DNA of 10,456 nucleotides from Ruminococcaceae bacterium UBA5579 (GTDB taxonomy: Bacteria > Bacillota > Clostridia > Oscillospirales > Ruminococcaceae), in contig DILZ01000097.1 in the NCBI GenBank assembly GCA_002425305.1, positions 15,948 to 26,403 of the forward strand, read 5' to 3'. Below are positions 1-5,583 of the stretch, in pieces. Below the pieces are notes generated by a model. The model did not search any database, had not been told where the DNA came from, and saw only the letters and a list, made by a program, of their open reading frames with translations. The translations under genes and the position numbers were made by a program. The number at the start of each line of letters is the position of its first letter. The first letter of the stretch is position 1.

Positions 1-14
1 GCTCTTTAGCAGGC

Positions 15-81
15 GCGTTTTTGCTCGAATTGCCTAAAGGCAATTCGATTTCGCACTTCGCGCGAAATACCGCAAAAACGC
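15..81. repeat. Three-way-junction-like structured element
   Basis: An outer inverted repeat (GCGTTTTTGC at 15-24, GCAAAAACGC at 72-81) encloses two perfect hairpins. The first has CGAATTGCC (26-34) and GGCAATTCG (39-47) with loop TAAA. The second has ATTTCGC (48-54) and GCGAAAT (62-68). Only a few bases are left unpaired, so the segment can fold as a compact cloverleaf-like RNA or a DNA cruciform. No gene lies over it. It could be the 3' end of something left of the window, a short palindromic repeat element or a structured RNA; the sequence does not decide. Confidence 0.55.
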
Positions 82-116
82 TCGGTGTTGACACTCTCCA
101 ATAGCGATTTTGATTT

Positions 117-141
117 AAATCTTTTTGGTAACGATGTCACA
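117..141. repeat. Dispersed 25-bp repeat, copy 1
   Basis: AAATC, then TTTTTGGTAACGATGTCACA. It matches 213-237 and 1280-1305. All three copies share a TTTGGT(A/G)ACG core followed by a C(A/T)TC... ACA type end. It follows the structured element at 15-81. Confidence 0.55.
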
Positions 142-164
142 GCGCAGTATCCGCGCAGTCAATT

Positions 165-193
165 TCGGGAAAGGTCGTTCAGATCTTTCCCGA
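165..193. repeat. Hairpin between repeat copies
   Basis: TCGGGAAAG (165-173) pairs perfectly with CTTTCCCGA (185-193) across an 11-nt loop. A second small hairpin follows at once: TTTCAC (196-201), loop GAA, GTGAAA (205-210). On the plus strand the first arm is followed by TTTTT (194-198), so it could act as a terminator for a gene left of the window. No coding sequence is visible in 1-400. Confidence 0.4.
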
Positions 194-212
194 TTTTTCA
201 CGAAGTGAAAGA

Positions 213-237
213 AAATCTATTTGGTGACGATCTTACA
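213..237. repeat. Dispersed 25-bp repeat, copy 2
   Basis: AAATC, then TATTTGGTGACGATCTTACA, exactly 96 bp after copy 1 in the same orientation. It also lies just after a hairpin-rich stretch. Confidence 0.55.
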
Positions 238-394
238 TAAAAATAATCCCTAAACCATAGACTCCTATCTCTCGAAATTATTGCAAAAACGGCAAATAAA
301 ACTACAAATTTATCGGACTGTCATTTTTGTGAGCGGTTGAACAACTCAAAACAGGTTATTTTGCTTATTTGCAAAAAAATTCTTTAAAAATCAC

Positions 395-423
395 TTTACA
401 TTTTTGAAGATTTGGTGTATACT
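395..423 (+). promoter_or_regulatory. SigA-type promoter of the lipoprotein gene
   Basis: TTTACA (395-400) and TATACT (418-423) are separated by exactly 17 nt, each one mismatch from consensus. Transcription should begin near 430, giving a leader of about 22 nt that holds the AAGGAG ribosome binding site (436-441). Confidence 0.75.
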
Positions 424-451
424 ATGTATATACAAAAGGAGCGGGATATGT

Positions 452-1225
452 ATGACAACATCAATGAAGAAAGTTATAGGCTTGCTAGCCTTGCTGCTTA
501 TTCCCATAGGCACATTTACAGGGTGTAAGCTAGTAAAAGACGAGAACGGAGATTTGGTATTTGTCGATGTTCGCACCGGTGATACTGAATGGGCTTTAGC
601 AGAGCTTGAGAAAAAGTATGATGAGAAATTTGAATATTATCGTAGTGCTAATGACCCTGAGTTCTCTTCTTCGTCAAAGTTCTATGTATCATGTGACAGT
701 TATGATGATTTAGTGTTTGTCGAAGTCCATCATAAGGGCGCCTTTGGGGAAGGTGAACGGGTATTGTCTGATAACTATGTCTCAGTCAAATACGCAAGTG
801 AAGTGTGCAGATGGGCACAGGCATTTTGCGATGAAGTTTTCGAGAAGTCTGTTGTGCTGTATGAGAGTGTGGATAATCAAGCTCGATTCACTGATTATTC
901 AGCCGATACAACATTTGAAGAATATATTAGCAATGAGAAAATACGCTTAGATTTAGTCGTTAGCATACCCGAGAGTGCTTATACAGGTTCTGAACAGTTT
1001 GAAGCTTCGGCTAATAGCCTATTGAATGCCTTTACAGGCACGGGATTGACTGTTGATTTTGTAGTTCTGCCGGATGATATGGCAGGCAGCGTGGGCAAGA
1101 GCGAGATACATTCACTGTCATCTTCGGAGTCTTGCATAGCGAGTGCATACCTTAATGTTTTCACAACACGGGAACCTGTATTACGCATACAGGAGGGGGA
1201 TCAGAAATGGAGCATTGAGTTGTAA
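452..1225 (+). CDS. Putative lipoprotein of unknown function
   Basis: The predicted product is 257 residues. The reading frame is open further upstream from a TTG at 404, but AAGGAG at 436-441 is correctly spaced for the ATG at 452, and the promoter overlaps the upstream extension. The N-terminus is a lipoprotein signal peptide: basic KK at 6-7, hydrophobic LLALLLIPI, then a slightly atypical lipobox FTGC with the lipidated Cys at residue 25. The mature part is acidic and rich in Ser and Asp. It begins with a segment around residues 43-62 that resembles the ALxxLExKYxEKFEY pattern I associate with other uncharacterised Firmicutes lipoproteins. No catalytic motif is visible. It is monocistronic and probably sits on the outer face of the membrane; its function is unknown. 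Confidence 0.85.
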   Translation: MTTSMKKVIGLLALLLIPIGTFTGCKLVKDENGDLVFVDVRTGDTEWALAELEKKYDEKFEYYRSANDPEFSSSSKFYVSCDSYDDLVFVEVHHKGAFGEGERVLSDNYVSVKYASEVCRWAQAFCDEVFEKSVVLYESVDNQARFTDYSADTTFEEYISNEKIRLDLVVSIPESAYTGSEQFEASANSLLNAFTGTGLTVDFVVLPDDMAGSVGKSEIHSLSSSESCIASAYLNVFTTREPVLRIQEGDQKWSIEL

Positions 1226-1279
1226 GCAGGGATGACTAATATGCATACTCCGGTAACTCGAAACAGGTGGTATTTCTTC

Positions 1280-1305
1280 AAATCCTTTTTGGTAACGTTC
1301 TCACA
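1280..1305. repeat. Dispersed repeat, copy 3
   Basis: AAATC, an extra C, then TTTTTGGTAACGTTCTCACA. Same orientation as the copies at 117 and 213, with one inserted base. Here it sits directly before a GC-rich hairpin (1312-1334). Confidence 0.5.
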
Positions 1306-1311
1306 ATAGAA

Positions 1312-1334
1312 CCCCCCTTGCTCTGCAAGGGGGG
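1312..1334. terminator. GC-rich hairpin between convergent genes
   Basis: CCCCCCTTG (1312-1320), loop CTCTG, CAAGGGGGG (1326-1334): a perfect 9-bp stem between the 3' ends of the lipoprotein and GH3 genes. Flanks (ACAATAGAA and CTATTCTGT) extend it imperfectly. Neither strand has a proper T-run, so a Rho-independent terminator is only one option; it may belong to the repeat family of the neighbouring copy 3. Confidence 0.4.
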
Positions 1335-1484
1335 CTATTCTGTGCTCAAGTCTTCGGTCTGAGCCCTGTTTGTTTTGCAAGAAACCGAACGCTCCGTCCA
1401 TTACCTCGTCTAAACGAACTTGCGCTGTCCGGAACATATGGGAATAGCAATTTAAAGCTGTTCGGCTGTTATGTCCTATTCAAA

Positions 1485-2939
1485 TCAAGATAGCAGTCCC
1501 ATTTTTTGTTTTACGGTAAGAATACGTGTCACGCTTTCATTAATGCGCTGTTCGGATATCTCTCCCGACTTTACCGCGTCGATGACCGCGCTTACCGCCT
1601 CGTCAAGATCCTTTGGAACAAGTATCATATCCATTCCCGCTTTTATCGACATTTTTGCCGCTGTTCCGGAGCTGTAAACGCCCGATATCGTGTTCATACT
1701 TTGCGCGTCCGTTATCGCTATGCCGCGAAATCCAAGCTCGCCGCGCAGCATAGTCGTGACCGCCGTATAGGAAAGGTCGGCGGGCAAATCGTCACCGAAG
1801 GAAGACACCTTCTGATGCCCTACCATAACGAAATCCGCGCCCGCGTTTATGCCGCTCCTGAACGGCACAAACTCCGTATTTCTCAATTGATCCAATGTAC
1901 GGTCAATAATTATTTCCCTTTCGGTGTGAGAGTTGCCGTCCTCCGCACCTAATCCCGGAAAATGCTTCAACGTTGCCGCCGCTCCCGAGGAGTTCAGTCC
2001 CTTGACAACGCCCGCGACCATATTCGCGCAGACATCGGGATCGTCGCTGAAAATGCGGTTGCCAAGCTCGTTGGTCGGGGAGATATCCACGTCCGCGACG
2101 GGTGCGAAATCCACGTTAAAGCCCATTGATCTGATATCCGCGCCTATCGTTTTTCCGATGTTGAACGCTTCGTTAAAGTCGTTCCTTGCGCCGTAGACAG
2201 CCATTCCGTCAAACTTCGTAGTGCCGAGCTTCCACGCGCACCGCGCGACGGTTCCGCCCTCCTCGTCAACCGCGAGAAACACGCCTATGCCGCTTTTGCC
2301 CGCGTTCGTCTGCGTTCCGGAAAGCATTTTGCGTGTCTGCGAAACGCTGTCAAGATTAGCTCCCATATAAAGTATCCCGCCGACGGGCTTATCGGAAATG
2401 TCTATCGGGGTCTGCACGGGATAGCCGAACCCGAGCTGTTCGGGGTTAACGAAAAACATCTGATAAACGCGCTCCTTAAGCGACATCTGCGCTATCCGCT
2501 GTTGAATCGGGTCTTCGGGATCGATCGGCGCGGGGGGGACGCTTGAAGAACTGCTTATTGTACTTGACGAGCTGCTTATTGCGCTTGAAGAGCTGCTTAT
2601 TGCGCTTGAAGAGCTGCTTGTTGTGCTTAAAGAGCTGCTTATTGTGCTTGAAGAACTGCTCGTTGTGCTTAAAGAACTGCTTGTTGTGCTGGAAGAGCTG
2701 CTCGTTGTGCTTGATGAACTGCTCGTTGTGCTTGAAGAACTGCTTTCTAAACTTAACGAACTGCTCGTTGTACTTGAAGAGCTGCTCGTTGTGCTTGATG
2801 AACTGCTTTCTGAACTTGACGAACTACTTGAACTTTCTTCGATCACAATAGACTGCGGCGGTTCGGAGGAGCTTTTGCAGCCCGTGCATATCAGCATAAG
2901 CGACAGTGCCGCCGTCAGAAATCTTGTTTTAAACTTCAT
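1485..2939 (-). CDS. Glycoside hydrolase family 3 (NagZ-like) lipoprotein
   Basis: The product is 484 residues. Residues 1-21 are a lipoprotein signal peptide (lipobox ICTGC, Cys21). Residues about 35-133 are a low-complexity Ser/Thr linker of heptads such as SSSSSTT. Residues about 143-484 are a single-domain GH3 fold of normal NagZ length. Visible motifs are VDEEGG with R233 (224-233), KHFPGLG (325-331), the VGH substrate loop (373-375) and ITD with the expected nucleophile Asp411. Family members release N-acetylglucosamine from muropeptides, so an outer-surface role in wall turnover is likely, with the linker acting as a stalk. Oddity: the general acid-base motif normally written D-S/T-H reads Asn336-Ser-His338 here. 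The gene follows the SPFH gene by 7 nt, and its ribosome binding site (GGAG) lies in that gene's last codons, so translation is probably coupled. Confidence 0.93.
   Translation of the reverse strand: MKFKTRFLTAALSLMLICTGCKSSSEPPQSIVIEESSSSSSSSESSSSSTTSSSSSTTSSSLSLESSSSSTTSSSSSTTSSSSSTTSSSLSTTSSSSSTISSSLSTTSSSSSAISSSSSAISSSSSTISSSSSVPPAPIDPEDPIQQRIAQMSLKERVYQMFFVNPEQLGFGYPVQTPIDISDKPVGGILYMGANLDSVSQTRKMLSGTQTNAGKSGIGVFLAVDEEGGTVARCAWKLGTTKFDGMAVYGARNDFNEAFNIGKTIGADIRSMGFNVDFAPVADVDISPTNELGNRIFSDDPDVCANMVAGVVKGLNSSGAAATLKHFPGLGAEDGNSHTEREIIIDRTLDQLRNTEFVPFRSGINAGADFVMVGHQKVSSFGDDLPADLSYTAVTTMLRGELGFRGIAITDAQSMNTISGVYSSGTAAKMSIKAGMDMILVPKDLDEAVSAVIDAVKSGEISEQRINESVTRILTVKQKMGLLS
2542..2835 (-). 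repeat. Fourteen 21-bp tandem repeats (Ser linker)
   Basis: Units begin every 21 bp from 2542 to 2815. On the plus strand they read like CTTGAAGAACTGCTCGTTGTG, and on the coding strand as seven-residue Ser/Thr heptads. The period is a multiple of three, so gain or loss of units changes stalk length without changing frame. Units differ by a few bases each, with Ala, Ile, Leu or Glu replacements, so the array is not freshly amplified. Confidence 0.9.
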
Positions 2940-2946
2940 TATTTTA

Positions 2947-3996
2947 TCACTCCGTGCTTCCGCCGCTTTCCAATTGATCCTTTATCACAGCACCCGCATA
3001 TGCTGCCTCGCGGCTGATCTCCGACGTGTGACGATCAAGACAGTCATCGTCGATAACGGGCGGCTTCGGCGCGGGCTTTTTCTTTTCGAGCAGAGAGCTG
3101 CCGATGCCCATTGCCTCCCCCGCTACGCCCAGTGTCGTCACTATTCCGGTGAGGTCGGTTGGCATAAATATCTTCGTGGAGTTGCCGTTCGCGACCTCCT
3201 TGAGAGCGTCAAGCCCTTTGAGCCGCAAAACGGACTGCTCTACCTTGACTGCGTTCAAGCTCGAAAGACCGCTTGCCTCCGCCTCATATACAAGCTGAAT
3301 ACTCTTCGCCTTACCCTCCGCAAGAGCTATCTGCGCGTCGCGCTCCGCTTCCGCCGCAAGCACCTTCGCGCGTTTGTCACCCTCCGCGCGCTTGATGACG
3401 GACTCTTGATGAGCCTCCGCCTCGAGTATTGCCTGCCGTTTTTCACGCTCGGCGCGCATTTGCTTTGTCATTACCTCTTGTATCTCCATAGGCGGCTGGA
3501 TATTTTTGATCTCAACGCGGGTTATCTTGATGCCCCACGGGTCGGTCGCCTCGTCCAATACGCCTATCATCTTCGCGTTTATCGCGTCGCGTGAGGACAG
3601 CGTCTGGTCGAAATCCATTTCGCCTACTATGTTTCGGAGAGTGGTCGCGGCAAGGTTCTCGATAGCGAACATCGGGTTATCTATTCCGTATGTAAACAGC
3701 TTAGCGTCCAGCACCTGCATAAACACGACCGAATCTATCGCCATTGTTACGTTATCCTTAGTGATAACACGCTGCGGCTGGAAATCCAGCGTGCGTTCCT
3801 TCAGCGACACCCTGTTTACTATCTTTTCAAAGAACGGCACCTTAAAATGCAGCCCCGAATTCCAGGAAGCGCGGTACTTCCCCAAAAATTCCGTTACCCA
3901 ACAGTTCGCCTGCGGCACGACATTTATGCAGCGAAACAGCAAAACGATAACAATAAAGCCGACTATACCCAATAATACATAACCTGTTGTTCCCAT
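2947..3996 (-). CDS. SPFH/Band 7 membrane protein (stomatin/QmcA-like)
   Basis: The product is 349 residues. One N-terminal membrane helix (about residues 5-21) is followed by an SPFH/Band 7 domain (about 25-185): the GLHFKVPFFEKI, VSLKERTLDFQPQ and TKDNVTMAIDSVVFMQV stretches and the DPWGIKITRVEIKNI motif are typical of slipin/QmcA proteins. A charged Ala/Glu/Lys/Arg helix (about 175-245) is the usual oligomerising coiled coil, then a short conserved segment and an acidic tail. Such proteins form large membrane-attached cages or microdomains and affect protease access or membrane organisation. The start has a strong AGGAGGG binding site 5 nt upstream. No nfeD partner, often found with this family, is adjacent. 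Instead it heads a unit with the GH3 lipoprotein, suggesting work at the cell envelope. Confidence 0.95.
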   Translation of the reverse strand: MGTTGYVLLGIVGFIVIVLLFRCINVVPQANCWVTEFLGKYRASWNSGLHFKVPFFEKIVNRVSLKERTLDFQPQRVITKDNVTMAIDSVVFMQVLDAKLFTYGIDNPMFAIENLAATTLRNIVGEMDFDQTLSSRDAINAKMIGVLDEATDPWGIKITRVEIKNIQPPMEIQEVMTKQMRAEREKRQAILEAEAHQESVIKRAEGDKRAKVLAAEAERDAQIALAEGKAKSIQLVYEAEASGLSSLNAVKVEQSVLRLKGLDALKEVANGNSTKIFMPTDLTGIVTTLGVAGEAMGIGSSLLEKKKPAPKPPVIDDDCLDRHTSEISREAAYAGAVIKDQLESGGSTE

Positions 3997-4021
3997 AAGA
4001 CCCTCCTAAACAAACCCTTAT

Positions 4022-4064
4022 TTTATGCGGTTCTCCCCGCCTGCGGCGGGGAGAACCGCATAAT
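4022..4064. promoter_or_regulatory. 19-bp perfect hairpin between divergent genes
   Basis: TTATGCGGTTCTCCCCGCC (4023-4041) pairs with 4045-4063 without mismatch across loop TGC. The spacer lies between the SPFH gene (leftward, start 3996) and the membrane-protein gene (rightward, start 4206). Neither side has a terminator T-run. A weak leftward promoter (TTTTCA, 16 nt, TATTAT on the minus strand, 4060-4087) abuts it and would start transcription inside the stem. It may be a leader regulatory hairpin, a protein site or a palindromic repeat. Confidence 0.5.
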
Positions 4065-4146
4065 ATCAAAGCAGTATTTTTTGAAAATGACTTTTTCTGC
4101 AAGCTGCGGTAAATATGTAAATATTCCAAAAACAGCAGCGTAACGG

Positions 4147-4152
4147 TATAAT
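4147..4152 (+). promoter_or_regulatory. Possible -10 box for the membrane protein gene
   Basis: A perfect TATAAT sits 53 nt before the start codon. The -35 position (TTCCAA, 4124-4129, 17-nt spacer) is poor, so the promoter is tentative. Confidence 0.4.
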
Positions 4153-4205
4153 ATCGGGTCAGCCAAATTTATTCGATACATTTCTTTACTTTTAGGGGTG
4201 ATTTT

Positions 4206-4910
4206 ATGAATGAAAAACAAACAAATGTCGTTCGTCTTGGTCTGAAGGCACTTACCGCTGCCGCGTGCGTATTCGCGCTGATAGGCTCTATCGGGCTGCT
4301 GGCATCGATAGTGAAATTAACCAAATATCTATCTGTTGCAGGGACGGGCAGCAGTTCAAGATATCCCAACTCGCTTTCGACATTGCCGACCGCCACTAAT
4401 CTCTACACATACCTTGATTTGGCGAGGTTCGGTGCATTTGCGGTATTTCTTATATTGTTGTTCTATGCGGCAATTGAATTGATCACACATTCGCGCAAAA
4501 AAACTCTCTCAATTATAATGGCGGCATCTTCTGTATTGGGCTTTGTCGGATGTTTTTTAACATCTATGACAGCGATGTATAATTCCGCAATATCATCATT
4601 CAGTCAAATTATAGGCTATGGCTATTCAAGCAGCAATTCTGACAAGCTTATGTCACAGATAATTAATAAAATGTTCACGCCTATGACCGTTGGCGGGATA
4701 TTCATTCTTATTTCGTCGGCCGCAGTGATCATATTTTTAACCGCAGAACTTATTAAGGCAAAAATGGCGACGAATACTTATGGCGGTGGCCCGCAGGCTT
4801 ACCCCAATCAGCAATACCCCAATCAACAGTATCCCAATCAGCAATATCCCGGTCAGCCTTATCAGGGGCAGGTTCCGCCGCAAAATCCCAACGACTTCAC
4901 ACCGCAATAA
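4206..4910 (+). CDS. Four-helix membrane protein with PNQQY tail
   Basis: The product is 234 residues. Hydrophobic segments lie at about 15-37, 73-93, 101-124 and 158-182, giving four membrane helices with both ends probably cytoplasmic. Residues 199-218 are four copies of a YPNQQ-type pentapeptide, then a Pro/Gln-rich end (QGQVPPQNPNDFTPQ). Such tails are common on Firmicutes membrane proteins of unknown role and are probably disordered. The start is ATG with AGGGGTG 5-11 nt upstream. No family is recognised and no enzymatic motif is visible. The gene stands alone between a divergent SPFH gene and its own terminator. Confidence 0.82.
   Translation: MNEKQTNVVRLGLKALTAAACVFALIGSIGLLASIVKLTKYLSVAGTGSSSRYPNSLSTLPTATNLYTYLDLARFGAFAVFLILLFYAAIELITHSRKKTLSIIMAASSVLGFVGCFLTSMTAMYNSAISSFSQIIGYGYSSSNSDKLMSQIINKMFTPMTVGGIFILISSAAVIIFLTAELIKAKMATNTYGGGPQAYPNQQYPNQQYPNQQYPGQPYQGQVPPQNPNDFTPQ
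4800..4859 (+). repeat. Four 15-bp tandem repeats in the Pro/Gln tail
   Basis: Units start at 4800, 4815, 4830 and 4845 (TACCCCAATCAGCAA and variants), coding for Tyr-Pro-Asn-Gln-Gln. The last unit has drifted to YPGQP. In-frame expansion or contraction is possible. Confidence 0.85.
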
Positions 4911-4917
4911 CACAAAA

Positions 4918-4954
4918 CGCCCCTCCGTAGAATTGTCTTTGGAGGGGTGTTTTT
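4918..4954 (+). terminator. Intrinsic terminator of the membrane protein gene
   Basis: CGCCCCTCC (4918-4926) pairs with GGAGGGGTG (4941-4949, one G-U pair) and is followed by TTTTT (4950-4954), 8 nt after the stop codon. The hairpin ends just before the stop of the convergent spoVFB remnant (4959); the A-run at 4914-4917 may let it work both ways. Confidence 0.85.
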
Positions 4955-4958
4955 ACGG

Positions 4959-5333
4959 CTATGTAATATAAATCGGCTGTATCTGCTTGCCGTTCAAGGC
5001 GTCGATGACGGTTTGCGGTATTTTTTTGAAGTCCGCCACTAGCGAGAACGGCTTGACAAGGTGATCGTCCTGAACAAGCGGCACGAAGTAGTAATTCTTA
5101 TAATTTCGCAGTGTGCCTATGTTTTTTGCCGCACCCGCAAGCGCGTCGTTCGTTGAAGCGGCTATCACCACCGGACGCTGATTGCGCAGGTGGCTTTTCA
5201 CCGCCATACACACGGGAGTAATGGCGTATGGATAATGATTACCAAAATTTGTTAAATTTAGAGGTGTATTCCATAAAATACCATCAGAAGTGTAATGGGT
5301 GGGTGATTGTCTAACTATTATGAAAGTTGACAT
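4959..5333 (-). pseudogene. 3' remnant of dipicolinate synthase subunit B
   Basis: The reading frame is 124 codons, but only residues about 37-124 (4959-5225) look like SpoVFB, which is normally close to 195 residues. Matching features are AITPVCMAVKSHLRNQRPVVI, ASTNDAL, AAKNIGTLRNYKNYYFVPLVQDD, KPFSLVADF and the ending ALNGKQIQP. The first 36 codons are unrelated, and the nominal ATG at 5333 has no ribosome binding site. The flavin-binding N-terminal half is missing. The intact enzyme, with subunit A, makes the spore solute dipicolinate from a lysine-pathway intermediate; this fragment cannot. The break is abrupt and coincides with the start of AT-rich accessory DNA, so truncation by insertion or deletion is the simplest reading. 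An intact copy may exist elsewhere. Confidence 0.82.
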
Positions 5334-5337
5334 ACGC

Positions 5338-5380
5338 TATACGAAAACAGGAGAAACTGTTTTTATCGGTTATACGAAAA
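5338..5380. repeat. TATACGAAAA direct repeat around a small hairpin
   Basis: TATACGAAAA occurs at 5338-5347 and 5371-5380, 33 bp apart (about three helical turns). Between them AAAACAG (5344-5350) pairs with CTGTTTT (5357-5363). It lies close to the spoVFB break and upstream of the ATPase promoter. It could be an operator or a relic of an insertion end. Confidence 0.35.
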
Positions 5381-5512
5381 ATTCATTAGATTTAGCGACG
5401 CCATTTTTTATCGATTTTGCTCATATTTTGAAATTCAGCACCGAATAATACTGAAAATTCCAATTTTTGTGCGTTATTTTGCAAAGAAAATGCAAAATCT
5501 AATAAAAATGTA

Positions 5513-5541
5513 TTGTTTTTTTGCATAATATGTGTTATAAT
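5513..5541 (+). promoter_or_regulatory. Extended -10 promoter of the ATPase/RloB operon
   Basis: TTGTTT (5513-5518), a 17-nt spacer, then TATAAT (5536-5541) preceded by the TGn extension (5533-5535). The leader is about 35 nt and ends with AAGGA 8 nt before the ATG at 5584. Confidence 0.75.
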
Positions 5542-5583
5542 AGTAACAGGAGAGAAAATCGCTTTAAAGAAAGGAAATGCTTT

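Noticed and set aside
404..451. TTG at 404 as lipoprotein start
   Set aside because: It lies inside the promoter; the ATG at 452 has the binding site and a proper signal peptide.
1201..1437. Minus-strand frame of 78 codons
   Set aside because: It overlaps the lipoprotein end, passes through a hairpin and repeat copy 3, and has no binding site. Treated as repeat-derived, not a gene.
1506..2196. Plus-strand frames inside the GH3 gene
   Set aside because: They lie antisense to a strongly conserved enzyme domain and show no motifs.
2542..2835. CRISPR-like regular repeats
   Set aside because: The 21-bp units have no spacers and code in frame for the GH3 linker. No CRISPR array or cas gene is seen.
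2623..3594. Long plus-strand frame (323 codons) starting with leucine-rich heptads
   Set aside because: It is antisense to the Ser-repeat linker and the SPFH gene. The Leu/Glu heptads are the complement of Ser codons, and there is no binding site or family similarity.
5521..5583. Upstream start of the ATPase frame
   Set aside because: It overlaps the extended -10 promoter; the ATG at 5584 has a binding site and the family's N-terminus.
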